24,125 nucleotides of DNA from Nitrospinota bacterium. Lineage in GTDB: Bacteria; JADFOP01. The notes below the pieces were generated by a model that was not told the DNA's origin, ran no database searches, and saw nothing but the letters and a program-made list of their open reading frames with translations. The position numbers and the translations under genes are program-made. The stretch covers positions 1 through 24,125 of the forward strand of contig JADFOP010000035.1 of assembly GCA_022562795.1 (NCBI GenBank). The letters run 5' to 3'. Of the stretch, positions 14,074 to 23,780 are shown one piece after another; position 1 is the stretch's first letter, and each line of letters begins with the position of its first letter.

Positions 14074-15110
14074 CTCTTTTCCTCTTGCCCAGCCACCGCA
14101 GCCAGAGAGAACTCCAGGAGCCGCTCGAGAACGCGTGCTGCCTCTCCGGAGTCAATGGCCTCGGCGGCAAGCTCTACTCCTTCTGCCAGCGTTTCCGCCC
14201 CGCCAGCGCAGTATACGGCTGCCCCGGCGTTGGCCAGGACAATCTCTCTGCGGGGGCCCGGCTCTCCTTCAAGAACGGCCCTGGCGATGGCCGAATTGAC
14301 CTCCACATCGCCACCCCGAATCGCCTCCGGGTCGTCGGCTTTGTTGAGACCCAGGGTTTTGGGGTCAATGCTGTATGTCCTTACCTCGCCGTCTTTCAAT
14401 TCGCTCACAACGGTTGGCCCGTATATCGTAATCTCATCGAGGCCATCCGACCCGTGGACGACTAGCGCCCTTTCGGCGCCTAAATGGTTTAGGACGTGCG
14501 CAAGAGGCTCAACCCAGCGCTCCGCGAAGACGCCCATCACCTGGGCCTTTGCCCCCGCGGGGTTGGTCAACGGGCCCAACAGATTAAAGATCGTCCGAAA
14601 GCCGAGCTCCCTGCGGGTGGCCGCCGCATGACGCATCGCCGGATGAAAGGAGGGGGCAAAGAGGAACCCGATCCCTACCTCCTCGATTGAGCGGGCGGCG
14701 ACCTCAGGCGGGACATCAACGGCGATCCCCAGGCCCTCAAGGAGGTCGGCAGACCCGCAACGAGACGTAACCGAGCGGTTGCCGTGCTTTGCAATCTTGA
14801 CCCCAGCCCCGGAGGCTACGAAGGACGCCACAGTGGAGATGTTGAACGTGCCCTTGTGGTCACCGCCCGTCCCGCAGGTGTCAACAAGCAGCCCTTCGAA
14901 GGGTCCGACGGTGATAGCGGCCTGCTTCATGGCTCTGGCGCACCCGGTGATTTCGGCGACCGACTCCCCTTTCATTTTTAAAGCGGTGAGGAACGCTCCG
15001 ACCTGGGCGGGCGTCGCCCGGTTCTCCATGATGGCTTCCATGGCCTCAAAGGCCTCATCCTCTTCGAGACCTATTCCATCTGATATCTTAGCTACAGCTT
15101 TTTGAATCAT
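14070..15110 (-). CDS. trpD: Anthranilate phosphoribosyltransferase
   Basis: A 346-residue protein transferring phosphoribose from PRPP to anthranilate. The helical N-terminal domain precedes the PRPP-binding VDTCGTGGDHKGTFNIST and the conserved KHGNRSVTSRCGSADLLEGLG. The metal-binding DGLDEI is also present. It is monofunctional: the glutaminase is separate (trpG), not fused as in enteric TrpD. It starts 10 nt after trpG with a weak AAGG site, suggesting coupled translation. Confidence 0.97.
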   Translation of the reverse strand: MIQKAVAKISDGIGLEEDEAFEAMEAIMENRATPAQVGAFLTALKMKGESVAEITGCARAMKQAAITVGPFEGLLVDTCGTGGDHKGTFNISTVASFVASGAGVKIAKHGNRSVTSRCGSADLLEGLGIAVDVPPEVAARSIEEVGIGFLFAPSFHPAMRHAAATRRELGFRTIFNLLGPLTNPAGAKAQVMGVFAERWVEPLAHVLNHLGAERALVVHGSDGLDEITIYGPTVVSELKDGEVRTYSIDPKTLGLNKADDPEAIRGGDVEVNSAIARAVLEGEPGPRREIVLANAGAAVYCAGGAETLAEGVELAAEAIDSGEAARVLERLLEFSLAAVAGQEEKR

Positions 15111-15120
15111 TGCCTTACAG

Positions 15121-15684
15121 CTATAGAGTTAAGAAATTGCTTAAAATGTTCTTCCCCTCAGAGGTCAGGATGCTCTCAGGGTGGAATTGAACCCCCTCGA
15201 CCGGGTACTCTTTGTGGCGCAGGCCCATTATCTCTCCCTCTCGTGTCTCGGCGCTTATCTCCAAGCAGTCGGGCAGCGTCGAGCGCTCCACGACGAGGGA
15301 GTGGTAGCGGGTCGCTTCGAAGGGGCTTGGCACCCCCCCATAGATGCTCAATCCATCATGCTCAATCATGGAAGTCTTGCCATGCATGAGCCTTTCGGCG
15401 CGTACAACAAGCCCCCCGAAAGCTTGGCCTATGGACTGATGCCCCAAGCAGACGCCGAGTATAGGCAACTTTCCGGAGAAGTGGTTGACCACATCTATCG
15501 AGATTCCAGCCTCGCTTGGCGTGCAAGGGCCAGGCGATATGACGATCCTCTCGGGTGCGAGCTCCTCAATTTCCTCGAGCGTAATCTTGTCGTTGCGCCA
15601 GACCTGGGGCTCCTGGCCCAGCTCCCCCAGATACTGGACGAGGTTGTAGGTGAAGGAGTCGTAATTGTCGATGACCAATATCAC
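15121..15684 (-). CDS. trpG: Anthranilate synthase glutamine amidotransferase component
   Basis: A 187-residue class I glutaminase that feeds ammonia to TrpE. The triad is visible: C79 in [10 protein letters not shown], and H168 and E170 in VQFHPES. The N-terminal [19 protein letters not shown] is characteristic. The start codon is GTG, overlapping the trpE stop as GTGA (15681-15684). In some bacteria this subunit also serves p-aminobenzoate synthesis (as PabA); no pabB is visible here to judge that. Confidence 0.96.
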   Translation of the reverse strand: MILVIDNYDSFTYNLVQYLGELGQEPQVWRNDKITLEEIEELAPERIVISPGPCTPSEAGISIDVVNHFSGKLPILGVCLGHQSIGQAFGGLVVRAERLMHGKTSMIEHDGLSIYGGVPSPFEATRYHSLVVERSTLPDCLEISAETREGEIMGLRHKEYPVEGVQFHPESILTSEGKNILSNFLTL

Positions 15685-17162
15685 GCGTCGAGGCCCTCTT
15701 CGGCCAACTCGATAGCCCTAACCAGGGCCCGGGCCTTATCCATCGTCTCCTCAAACTCCCGCTCAGGGTCGCTGTCGGCGACGATTCCAGCCCCCACCTG
15801 GAGATACGCCCTGTTGTTTTGGATAACCAGGGTGCGAATGGTGATGCAGGTCTCCATGTTGCCGCTGAAGGAAAAATACCCGATGGCCCCGGCGTAGGGG
15901 CCCCGCCTCGTCGGCTCCAATTCCTCGATAATTTCCATGGCTCGAATCTTCGGCGCACCCGAAACCGTCCCGGCAGGGAAGCAGGCCCTCAAGACGTCGT
16001 AACCAGTGCAATCAGGCCTTATGGTGCCGATTACGTTTGAGACGATGTGAGTGACATGGGAGTACTTTTCAATGAGCATCAACTCGTCGACCTCAACGCT
16101 TCCAAGCACGCTCACTCGGCCCAGGTCGTTTCGGCCCAAATCAACGAGCATGATATGCTCGGCCCGCTCCTTGGGGTCGCTTAGTAGCTCACGAACTAGA
16201 GCTTCGTCTTCTTGCTCCGTCTCTCCCCGAGGCCTGGTGCCGGCGAGGGGCCGGAGGATGAGCTTGCTCCCTTCTTGTCGCACAAGAATCTCCGGCGAGG
16301 AGCCCAAGATGGTAACCTCTTCGAGCTCCAAATAGTACATATAGGGCGAGGGGTTAATGGTTCGGAGCGCTCGGTAGATATTGAAGGGGTGCGAGCGAAT
16401 GTCGGTGGCGAGCCGTTGAGAAAGCACCGTCTGGACGCAGTCTCCGGCGGTGATGTATTCCTTGGTGCGCTCGACAGCCCTCAGAAAATCGTCCTTGGCG
16501 AAGTTGCTCGTCATGGCAACCGGGCCGACCCTGGGCGGCGGAAGCTTGGGCGGCTCCGCCGGGCCCCTGAGCTTTTCGATGAGGAGATGAATCTTGTCGC
16601 ACGCATCCTGGTAGGCCTCCTCCAGGGATCGCCCCTCAACGTACGCGTTGCTTACGACCTTTATCTTCTGGAGGATGTTGTCGAAGATGAGTATGGTATC
16701 GGTTATGAGGAAAACCATGTCCGGCAGGTCGAGGTCGTCGTCGGTCTCATCGGGCAGGGACTCGAAGAACCGCACCATATCGTAGCTCAGGTAGCCCACG
16801 GCCCCTCCGAAAAAGCGTGGGAGGCCGTCAACTGTCGCCGGCCGGTATGCCGACAAAATCTCCTCCAGGGCATCCAGCGGGTCGGTCTCTATAGACCTGG
16901 TCTCTTCCACCCCGTTTCGCTTGACCGTAAGGGTTCGGCCTTTGCTGGAGACGACGACCTCCGGCTGGCCGCCTAGAAAGGTGTAGCGGGCCCACTTCTC
17001 CCCCCCCTCTACGCTCTCAAGGAGGTAGGAGTTCGAGCCCCCGATTTTCAGATACGCGCTGACGGGGGTCTCCAGGTCGGCCATAATCTCCCGGTAAACC
17101 GGGATGAGGTTGCCCTCTTCGGCCTTGGCGCAGAACTCCTCAAATGTTGGTACGAATGACAC
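15681..17162 (-). CDS. trpE: Anthranilate synthase component I
   Basis: A 493-residue chorismate-binding enzyme, the committed step of tryptophan synthesis. The N-terminal [20 protein letters not shown] contains the LLES element at which tryptophan binds for feedback inhibition in this family, so it is probably allosterically controlled. The C-terminal catalytic domain includes [58 protein letters not shown] and [17 protein letters not shown]. The start is GTG at 17162, decided by GGGAGG 6 nt upstream. It lies 81 nt after truA, and a promoter candidate falls in that gap. Confidence 0.97.
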   Translation of the reverse strand: MSFVPTFEEFCAKAEEGNLIPVYREIMADLETPVSAYLKIGGSNSYLLESVEGGEKWARYTFLGGQPEVVVSSKGRTLTVKRNGVEETRSIETDPLDALEEILSAYRPATVDGLPRFFGGAVGYLSYDMVRFFESLPDETDDDLDLPDMVFLITDTILIFDNILQKIKVVSNAYVEGRSLEEAYQDACDKIHLLIEKLRGPAEPPKLPPPRVGPVAMTSNFAKDDFLRAVERTKEYITAGDCVQTVLSQRLATDIRSHPFNIYRALRTINPSPYMYYLELEEVTILGSSPEILVRQEGSKLILRPLAGTRPRGETEQEDEALVRELLSDPKERAEHIMLVDLGRNDLGRVSVLGSVEVDELMLIEKYSHVTHIVSNVIGTIRPDCTGYDVLRACFPAGTVSGAPKIRAMEIIEELEPTRRGPYAGAIGYFSFSGNMETCITIRTLVIQNNRAYLQVGAGIVADSDPEREFEETMDKARALVRAIELAEEGLDA

Positions 17163-17186
17163 AAATGACCTCCCGAAAATGCTCCA

Positions 17187-17215
17187 CCCCTAACACACTG
17201 GCCTCAGCGTGTCAA
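17187..17215 (-). promoter_or_regulatory. Promoter candidate for trpE with a dyad in the spacer
   Basis: On the minus strand a perfect TTGACA (17215-17210) is followed after 17 bp by TAGGGG (17192-17187), a poor -10 box. The spacer contains CACGCTG and CAGTGTG around AGGC, a 7-bp dyad with one G-T pair. A regulator bound there would block RNA polymerase, which would suit tryptophan control, but it does not resemble the enteric TrpR operator. The gap is too short for a T-box, and no Trp-rich leader peptide is visible. Confidence 0.45.
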
Positions 17216-17243
17216 GCTCAACACACAAATATGCCTTTGAAGC

Positions 17244-17978
17244 TCAATAGGTTACCTCAAGGAGGAAGAGCCCTTGAGGAGGCGCGGTTGGCCCCGCCTG
17301 GCTCCGATCACGGCTCTCTAGAATAGCCTTCACATCGTCGGGCCGACGGTAGCCACGGCCAACATCAACCAAGGTGCCGACAATGGTGCGGACCATGTGG
17401 CGGAGAAAACCGTCCGCCTCCGCGAGGAAAATCAGGTCTCGTCCCCGCTCGTAAACCTCCAGACGAAAGAGCGTCCTGACGTAGCTTTTGGCCGTAGACG
17501 AGGTGGCCATGAAAGCAGAAAAGTCGCATCTTCCCACCAAATATTGGGTTGCCTGGCGCATGGCCGCCACATCGAGAGCATAATCGACCTCCCACCCGTA
17601 CCGGCAGCCAAAAGCTGAGCGGGTCTCACCTTGTAGGACCACGTAGCGGTATAGCTTTCGCTTCACCGAGTACCTGGCGTGGAAACCCTCGCCCTCTTCA
17701 GAAACCTCGCGGATGGCAATGTCTCGGGGCAGCAGCCCGTTGAGGGCCCGCCGGAACTCATCCGCCGTCATTTCCGAGCTGGTCTTGAAGTGGGCGACCT
17801 GGCCGATGGCATGAACGCCGGCGTCGGTCCGCCCGCTGCCTTCAACCCGTATTTCCTCTCCGGTTATCGTCCGAAGGGCGTCTTGCAAGCGGCCCTGGAT
17901 TGTATCTTGAGCGGGCTGGACCTGCCATCCTGCGTAGTTGGTCCCATCATACTCCAAAAGAACCTTAATCGTTCGCAT
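17244..17978 (-). CDS. truA: tRNA pseudouridine synthase A (positions 38-40)
   Basis: A 244-residue enzyme isomerising uridines in the anticodon stem-loop of many tRNAs. The catalytic aspartate is D52 in SGRTDAGVHA. Other family marks are LEYDGTNYAGWQ at the N-terminus, FHARYSVKRKLYRY in the middle, and FLRHMVRTIVGTLVDVGRG towards the end. It starts 6 nt after uvrA with AGGGCAGG as ribosome site, so the two are surely co-transcribed. Confidence 0.96.
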   Translation of the reverse strand: MRTIKVLLEYDGTNYAGWQVQPAQDTIQGRLQDALRTITGEEIRVEGSGRTDAGVHAIGQVAHFKTSSEMTADEFRRALNGLLPRDIAIREVSEEGEGFHARYSVKRKLYRYVVLQGETRSAFGCRYGWEVDYALDVAAMRQATQYLVGRCDFSAFMATSSTAKSYVRTLFRLEVYERGRDLIFLAEADGFLRHMVRTIVGTLVDVGRGYRRPDDVKAILESRDRSQAGPTAPPQGLFLLEVTY

Positions 17979-17984
17979 CCTGCC

Positions 17985-20825
17985 CTACCCCGCTTTCTTA
18001 AGCTCGAGGACGCTCCGCAGCGCCTGGCCCGTATACGAGGCCTCCAGTCCGGCTAGATCTTCCGGGGCGCCCTCGGCCACGATCCAGCCCCCCTCGCCCC
18101 CCCCTTCCGGACCAAGGTCGATGATGTGATCGGCTGTCTTGATGACGTCGAGGTTATGCTCGATTACCACCACCGTGTTGCCCTGCTCGGTGAGGCGATT
18201 GAGCACTCCGAGGAGCTTCTCGATGTCTGCGAAGTGGAGGCCCGTAGTGGGCTCATCGAGAATATAGAAGGTTCTGCCCGTGGAACGGCGGGAAAGCTCC
18301 TTGGAGAGCTTGACCCGCTGAGCCTCGCCTCCTGAAAGAGTCGTGGCCGACTGGCCCAAAGTGATGTAGCCAAGCCCTACCTCAGCCAGGGTCTCGAGCT
18401 TGCCCTGGATTCTAGGGATATGCTCGAAGAAGGCCAACGCCTGGTTGACGGTCATCGCCAACACATCGGCTATTGAACTGCCTTTATACGTAGCATCAAG
18501 GGTTTCCCGGTTAAAGCGGCGCCCCTGGCACTGGTCGCAGGTAACGTAGATGTCCGGAAGGAAGTGCATCTCGATCTTGATTAGGCCTCCGCCTTCACAG
18601 GACTCACACCGCCCACCCTTCAGGTTGAAGCTGAACCGACCGGGTTTGTAGCCTCGTTTTCGGGATTCTGGCACCTGGCTGAAGAGTTCCCGGATGTATG
18701 TAAAGACCCCCGTGTAAGTGGCAGGATTGCTCCTGGGCGTCCGCCCAATGGGGGACTGATCGATGTCGATGACCTTATCCAGGTACTCCACCCCGCGAAT
18801 AGTGCCGAAGGCCCCAGGGCGAACGCTGCTATTGGAGAGACGTTGGGCAAGGGCCGGGTAAATAATATCGAGCAGCAGGGTGCTCTTGCCCGACCCCGAC
18901 ACCCCGGTAACGCAGGTGAACAACCCCAAGGGGATCCGGACGTCGATCTCCTTGAGGTTATGCTGCTGGCATCGCTGCACCGAGAGGAAGGCCTTGCCCG
19001 GTCGGCGCCGCCTCGTCGGGACGGCTATGGTGAGCTCGCCCGAAAGATAACGGCCCGTAAGTGAACTCCGATTGGCAATAATAGCCTTGGGCGGCCCTGT
19101 GGCGACCACGTGCCCCCCCCGGATCCCCGCACCGGGCCCTAGATCGACTACGTGGTCCCCAGAGAGGATGGTTTCCCGATCATGTTCCACCACGATTACG
19201 GTGTTGCCCAAGTCCCTAAGGCGCAGGAGCGTCTCCAGCAGCTTTCGGTTGTCTCTCTGATGAAGCCCTATCGAGGGCTCGTCAAGAATATAGAGGACCC
19301 CGACGAGGCTCGAGCCGATCTGGGTAGCAAGCCTGATCCGCTGGCCTTCGCCTCCAGCCAGGGTGGCGCTCGGGCGCTCAAGGCTCAAATAGTCTAGTCC
19401 GACGTTGATGAGAAACTGCAGGCGCTCGCGTATTTCCTTTAAGATTCGCCCGCCGACCTCCTCCGCATGGGACGGCAGGGTTAGATCGTCGAAGAACTCC
19501 TTGGCTTTAGCTATCGCCAGCCCCGTCACCTGGGCGATGGAGAGCCCGCCGACCGTCACCGCCAAACTTTCCGGACGGAGCCTGCTGGAGGAGCACGCGG
19601 TGCACGGCCTCAAGCCCATGTAGCGCCCCACTTTTTCGCGAATGAAGGCGCTGCCGCCCTCACTGTAACGCCGTGCGAGGTAGCCGATGACCCCTTCAAA
19701 GGGGCGGTGAAAGAAAACCTGCCGGCGCCCCCTCATGTAAGAGAAGCGGACGGGCTCGCCCTCGGAGCCGTAAAGAATGAGATGCCGGGTTGCCCCGTCA
19801 AGCTCACTAAACGGGGTTGACATGGAAAAACCGTATTGGTCGGCCAGGGCCTCCAGTATCCGGTTGAAATACGCCGAGCTTTTCCGCTCCCACGGCCTTA
19901 GAGCTCCCCCTGCAAGGCTCTTGGAAGGGTCCGGCACCACGAGGTCCGGGTCCACCTCTCGTAGCGAGCCCAGCCCGTCACAGTCGGGACACGCGCCGTG
20001 GGGGCTGTTGAAGGAAAAAAGACGAGGCTCCAGCTCCGGAAACGAGCGCCCGCATGGGATGCACGCGAACTGCTCGCTGAAAAAGAGCTCCTCACCACCC
20101 AAGAGATCGACAATCACGATGCCGTCTGCAAGCCCCATGGCCGTCTCCACGCTGTCGGTCAAGCGGCTCGCGACCTCAGGCGTGATGATCAAGCGATCAA
20201 CGACGGCCTCAATCGTGTGCTTCTTCGTCTTGGCCAGCACGATTGTTTCGGAGAGGTCGCGCACCTCTCCATCAATCCGGGCCCTGACGAACCCCTTACG
20301 GGCCAGATCATCGAGCTCTTTCTTATACTCCCCCTTCCGCTCCCTGACGATGGGGGCCAGAATCTGGCACCGGGTTCCTTTCGGGATGGCCAGAAGGCGG
20401 TCGACGATCTCCTGGGCCGATTGGCTTGCGATGGGCCTGGAACATTCCACGCAGTGGGGCTCGCCAATACGGGTGAAGAGGAGACGCAGGTAGTCGTAAA
20501 TTTCCGTGACGGTGCCTACGGTCGAGCGGGGGTTTTTGGAGGTCGTCTTCTGCTCGATTGCGATGGCGGGGCTTAAGCCCTCGATTGAGTCCACATCGGG
20601 CTTTTCCATCTGCTCGAGAAACTGACGTGCATAGGCCGAGAGGCTCTCGACGTAGCGTCGCTGGCCCTCGGCGTAGATTGTGTCGAAGGCGAGCGAGCTC
20701 TTGCCGGAGCCTGATACTCCCGTAATGACTATCAGGGCGTCGCGGGGCAGGTCGAGATCGATGTTCTTGAGGTTGTGCTCCCTGGCGCCGCGAAGAACGA
20801 TCCTTTTGCCTTGGTTTCGGGACAA
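17985..20825 (-). CDS. uvrA: Excinuclease ABC subunit A (DNA damage recognition ATPase)
   Basis: A 946-residue double ABC ATPase that loads UvrB at bulky lesions in nucleotide excision repair. Walker A motifs GVSGSGKSS and GVSGSGKST mark the two halves, and the signatures [11 protein letters not shown] and [11 protein letters not shown] are intact. Zinc-binding Cys sets are present (CIPC...CPDC in the first half; CESC...CDQC in the second), as is the UvrB-binding region. The start codon is TTG at 20825, fixed by GGAGGGG 7 nt upstream. It is the first gene of the uvrA-truA-trp block. No clear LexA box is visible upstream, so SOS control is not shown. TAGAAT (minus strand, 20867-20862) is a possible -10 box. 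Confidence 0.97.
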   Translation of the reverse strand: MSRNQGKRIVLRGAREHNLKNIDLDLPRDALIVITGVSGSGKSSLAFDTIYAEGQRRYVESLSAYARQFLEQMEKPDVDSIEGLSPAIAIEQKTTSKNPRSTVGTVTEIYDYLRLLFTRIGEPHCVECSRPIASQSAQEIVDRLLAIPKGTRCQILAPIVRERKGEYKKELDDLARKGFVRARIDGEVRDLSETIVLAKTKKHTIEAVVDRLIITPEVASRLTDSVETAMGLADGIVIVDLLGGEELFFSEQFACIPCGRSFPELEPRLFSFNSPHGACPDCDGLGSLREVDPDLVVPDPSKSLAGGALRPWERKSSAYFNRILEALADQYGFSMSTPFSELDGATRHLILYGSEGEPVRFSYMRGRRQVFFHRPFEGVIGYLARRYSEGGSAFIREKVGRYMGLRPCTACSSSRLRPESLAVTVGGLSIAQVTGLAIAKAKEFFDDLTLPSHAEEVGGRILKEIRERLQFLINVGLDYLSLERPSATLAGGEGQRIRLATQIGSSLVGVLYILDEPSIGLHQRDNRKLLETLLRLRDLGNTVIVVEHDRETILSGDHVVDLGPGAGIRGGHVVATGPPKAIIANRSSLTGRYLSGELTIAVPTRRRRPGKAFLSVQRCQQHNLKEIDVRIPLGLFTCVTGVSGSGKSTLLLDIIYPALAQRLSNSSVRPGAFGTIRGVEYLDKVIDIDQSPIGRTPRSNPATYTGVFTYIRELFSQVPESRKRGYKPGRFSFNLKGGRCESCEGGGLIKIEMHFLPDIYVTCDQCQGRRFNRETLDATYKGSSIADVLAMTVNQALAFFEHIPRIQGKLETLAEVGLGYITLGQSATTLSGGEAQRVKLSKELSRRSTGRTFYILDEPTTGLHFADIEKLLGVLNRLTEQGNTVVVIEHNLDVIKTADHIIDLGPEGGGEGGWIVAEGAPEDLAGLEASYTGQALRSVLELKKAG

Positions 20826-20942
20826 CAGAGAACCCCTCCGCGTTAAGGACTTAAATAGTGAATTCTAGCACACCACGGTGGATTCTTACAGGGCTCGGCC
20901 CACGCCCACGCACCCGCCCCCAATGGGCGGGAGCGTTTCGCC

Positions 20943-20971
20943 TTGACCCTCTTGTGGGGTGCCGATATACT
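20943..20971 (+). promoter_or_regulatory. Sigma-70-type promoter for the ParA-like gene
   Basis: TTGACC (20943-20948), a 17-bp spacer and TATACT (20966-20971) make a near-consensus promoter. Transcription would start near 20978, about 70 nt before the ATG at 21049. The divergent uvrA start lies about 120 bp to the left. A CCGCCC/GGGCGG inverted repeat lies between them, near 20910-20930. Confidence 0.75.
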
Positions 20972-21048
20972 GAGCCCGTCAATCCGTTGCGCAATCCACG
21001 CAACCACCCCAGCAGACCCAGTCTCCTCCCTTCCTCGGCTAGGGGCCA

Positions 21049-21837
21049 ATGACCACACGACCAATGCGAAAGATAGCTTTCCAAAACCTCAAGGGTGGCA
21101 CCGGAAAGACGACTTCCGCAGTGACGCTGGCCAGCCTCCTTTGCTCACGCGGCTACAAGGTCCTTCTTGTGGACATGGATGCCCAGGGTAACATCAAGGA
21201 GCACTTCGGACTAACCCACCCCCATACCACGTACGATCTGCTGCTGGGAGAGGCTCCGGTCGATACGTGCCTCGCTGTCGCCCGCGACGGCCTTCACTGC
21301 ATTATAAGCGACGCCACTCTGGCGTCATGCGAGAGTATCCTGATGAGCCGCCCACGGCGGGAAGAAGCACTGAGGCATTCTCTGGAAGCAATAGACGGCT
21401 ACGATTTCGTCTTGGTTGACTCCCCCCCGTCCCTCTCAATTCTCAACCAGAATGCCCTTGTCTTTGCCGATGAGCTCATTATCCCGGTGAGCATGGACTA
21501 TCTGGCTCTCCTGGGGGCGGCTCAGGTCGTGGAGCACCTGGCCCTCATCGAGCGCTACTTCGACAAAACCATCCGTGTGCTGGGGGTCCTGCCTACCTTT
21601 TTCGACCGAAGAACCCGAATCAGCTCCGAGGTCTACGAGGCTCTCCAGGCCCGCTACGGTGAGCGAGTCTGGCCTCCCATTCGAATCGATACGAAGATTT
21701 CCCAGGCCCCGAGCGCTCGAAAGACGATCGACACATTCAGGCGTAACAGCCGTGGAGCGCAAGACTACGAGGCTGTCTGCGATCTGCTTATCGGCTCACC
21801 CCATCCCGTAGCCGAGACACCCACGACCCCCCAGTAG
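21049..21837 (+). CDS. ParA/Soj-type P-loop ATPase
   Basis: A 262-residue protein of the ParA/MinD superfamily. The deviant Walker A is KGGTGKTT (15-22) with the signature lysine K15. D42 and D44 lie in VDMDAQGN, and the Walker B region is FVLVDSPPSLS (D124). The short N-terminus without a helix-turn-helix matches chromosomal or cargo-positioning ParAs. Such ATPases bind DNA or membrane as ATP dimers and move partner complexes. No parB gene or parS-like array is visible. The next gene, on the same strand 19 nt on, encodes a membrane protein that may be the partner. AGGGG lies 4 nt before the ATG; a second ATG at 21064 has no ribosome site. Confidence 0.9.
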   Translation: MTTRPMRKIAFQNLKGGTGKTTSAVTLASLLCSRGYKVLLVDMDAQGNIKEHFGLTHPHTTYDLLLGEAPVDTCLAVARDGLHCIISDATLASCESILMSRPRREEALRHSLEAIDGYDFVLVDSPPSLSILNQNALVFADELIIPVSMDYLALLGAAQVVEHLALIERYFDKTIRVLGVLPTFFDRRTRISSEVYEALQARYGERVWPPIRIDTKISQAPSARKTIDTFRRNSRGAQDYEAVCDLLIGSPHPVAETPTTPQ

Positions 21838-21856
21838 GGTCTTGAAAGGAGCAGGC

Positions 21857-22399
21857 ATGAGCGAGAAAGAGAAGAAGGGAGACTCACCATCTGAGAAGAA
21901 GCCCTCCCCTAAGGACGCCCCCCCGAAACCGCCTCCAGAAGCCAAAGAAGCTCCCAAACCCCCTCCTCCTCCACCACCACCTCCGGCCGATCCAAGAAAG
22001 GAGGAGGTTATGGTCAAGCCTCAGAGGGAAGGTGGGGGCAACTTTATCTCGACGATGGCCATGGCCGTGGCCATCGGGAGCCTCCTCCTGACCGGCTTCT
22101 TCGCATTTGGTAAGACCCGCCCAAGGGGGAACGCCAAGTTGGTAGCAGAGATAAAAAAGACAACGTCTGGAGAGCTCAAGGCCCTCAAGGCAAGGGTCGC
22201 CGGGCTCGAAGCGGCTGTGAAAGATCTCAAAACGTTGGGGGGCCAGGCGAGCATGGTCAACACCCTCGACCTGAAACAAGCCCTCGTCTCGCTGCGCGAG
22301 GTGGGCAAGCATTCCTCGGGAGAGACCACCAAGCGAGTCGAGCAGGTAGAGGGAGCCCTCAAGGCGCTCATCAACGAGCTGGAAGCCAAAGGCCGATAG
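21857..22399 (+). CDS. Membrane protein with proline-rich N-terminus and helical C-terminus
   Basis: A 180-residue protein from the ATG at 21857, chosen because AAAGGAG stands about 5 nt before it. Residues 1-60 are Lys/Glu/Pro-rich and disordered, with nine consecutive prolines at 35-43. A single transmembrane helix spans about 64-85 (ISTMAMAVAIGSLLLTGFFAF). Residues 93-180 are charged and heptad-like (ELKALKARVAGLEAAVKDL), suggesting a coiled coil. I know no named family. It follows the ParA-like gene by 19 nt, so the two are probably one operon. A cell-positioning partnership is inference. Topology is uncertain because both flanks of the helix are basic. Confidence 0.75.
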   Translation: MSEKEKKGDSPSEKKPSPKDAPPKPPPEAKEAPKPPPPPPPPPADPRKEEVMVKPQREGGGNFISTMAMAVAIGSLLLTGFFAFGKTRPRGNAKLVAEIKKTTSGELKALKARVAGLEAAVKDLKTLGGQASMVNTLDLKQALVSLREVGKHSSGETTKRVEQVEGALKALINELEAKGR

Positions 22400-22418
22400 C
22401 CCGCCTTACGGCGCTTAG

Positions 22419-23126
22419 ATGGACTACACTGCGGCCATCGTCACAGTTGGTAACGAGCTTCTCAGCGGGGCGGTGGAGAACAGCAACGCCTCCTGGCTCG
22501 CGCGAGAACTCCTAGACTGCGGCATCCTCACCCAACTCATCATCACCCTTCCCGACGAGGTGCCCGTCATTGCCTGGCGCCTCCGGGAGGTCAGGGCGTC
22601 CTACGCCCACGTCTTCGTAACCGGAGGGGTGGGCCCCACCCCGGACGACGTGACCCGCGAGGCGGTCGCCGAGGCCCTCGAGCGGCCCATCGTCGACCAC
22701 CCCGCGATGATCCGCCTCCTTGGCAAGATGTACGGGGATAAACTAACCCCCCAGGTCCTCGTCATGGCCCACCTTCCAAGTGGGGCGGAGCTGCTCTCCG
22801 AAGAGGGCCAGGTATTCCCCGGCTTTCGCATAGAGAACATCTACGTCTTCCCAGGCATCCCAGAGCTCATGCAGGCTAACTTCGCCCTGCTGAAGCCCAC
22901 CTTAAAGGGTGTGCCGTTCCAATCGAAGAGCTTCACCACCTCGGTAGGAGAATCCCAATACGCCGACCTCATGGCCGAAGCGATGGAGAATTTTCCCCAG
23001 GTCCTCTTCGGCTCCTACCCTAACCTTTCTGAAGAGCGATTCAAGGCGACCGTGACACTGCGGTCCCGCGACGCCGAAGCCCTGGAAGAAGCCTTGAGCT
23101 GGCTCACCGAAAGATGGCCTGAGTAG
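22419..23126 (+). CDS. CinA N-terminal-domain (MoCF-biosynthesis fold) protein
   Basis: A 235-residue protein. AIVTVGNELLSGAVENSNASWLARELLDCGI and HVFVTGGVGPTPDDVTREAVAEAL are the hallmark motifs of the CinA N-terminal, MogA/MoeA-like domain. In characterised relatives this domain hydrolyses ADP-ribose or related pyrophosphates. The C-terminal NMN-deamidase domain of full-length CinA (about 410 residues) is absent. Stand-alone N-domains like this are common, and the ending (LEEALSWLTERWPE) looks complete, not broken. It begins 19 nt after the membrane protein gene but without a clear ribosome site, so the start is less certain. Confidence 0.9.
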   Translation: MDYTAAIVTVGNELLSGAVENSNASWLARELLDCGILTQLIITLPDEVPVIAWRLREVRASYAHVFVTGGVGPTPDDVTREAVAEALERPIVDHPAMIRLLGKMYGDKLTPQVLVMAHLPSGAELLSEEGQVFPGFRIENIYVFPGIPELMQANFALLKPTLKGVPFQSKSFTTSVGESQYADLMAEAMENFPQVLFGSYPNLSEERFKATVTLRSRDAEALEEALSWLTERWPE

Positions 23127-23317
23127 GGGGGAATCGCACCATGCCGGAGCCCATACTTTAATTGTAGTGGTTAAGAGCTTCCCGGACAGTATAGCCTGAA
23201 AAAGCATCCTCTCGGCTTCCCCCCGCTCTGGTCAGAGATGAACCCCCCCTTCCCTTAACCTCTGAGGCGAAAATTCCGATTCTTACTATGGGGAATTAGA
23301 TCCTGGGAAGGATAACC
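23127..23317. other. Spacer of about 190 bp without a gene
   Basis: The spacer contains homopolymer-like C and G runs (GGGGGG near 23127, CCCCCC near 23220-23250) and some short AT-rich stretches. I see no consensus promoter, coding frame or clear terminator hairpin here. Confidence 0.4.
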
Positions 23318-23662
23318 ATGCGGAGACTCTTAGTCACAATCTTTGTCGCTTTGTTCCTCACGTTCGCCCTCACCTCGCCGCTGCCCGCGCCGGCCCTGTG
23401 GGCCGCTGAGAAGGTCCTGGGGCCCGACCATCCCGCAATGTCGTGCATATCGGCTGGCGAGAGGCGGTGCAAAGCGGGCCACATCCTGCTCGTCTGGGCC
23501 CTTGGCAACGTGAAGTGGGCCCTGCCCGAAGATTCAGAGCACCAAAGAAGTTTGGATGACTTGATTGAATTCTACAGCAACCCGGAGAGGCAGGACGAAT
23601 GGATGAGGCAGTTCAAAGAGATAGACGAATTCTTAAAAGATGACACCCGAAGGCGATATTAA
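23318..23662 (+). CDS. Small exported protein of unknown function
   Basis: A 114-residue protein with a Sec signal peptide: MRRLLVTIFVALFLTFALTS followed by PLPAPALWA, with a likely cleavage near residues 29-30. The mature part has two cysteines close together (MSCISAGERRCKAGH) that could form a disulfide, then an acidic, helical C-terminus (DEWMRQFKEIDEFLKDD). No lipobox is present and I know no family. GGAAGG lies 7 nt before the ATG, supporting translation. Confidence 0.7.
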   Translation: MRRLLVTIFVALFLTFALTSPLPAPALWAAEKVLGPDHPAMSCISAGERRCKAGHILLVWALGNVKWALPEDSEHQRSLDDLIEFYSNPERQDEWMRQFKEIDEFLKDDTRRRY

Positions 23663-23780
23663 TCCTAGCAAGGCTCTGTTACTAAATAATAAAACGACAC
23701 CTCTTATGACTGTTCGCTGATAGTTTTAAACCCTTCTAATATTCAATATTCTATGGCGCGGTTGGACACTTTTAGGAAAA

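Noticed and set aside
19777-20493. 238-residue plus-strand frame inside uvrA
   Set aside because: Antisense to conserved UvrA motifs, Ser/Arg-rich, and explained by the high GC content of uvrA.
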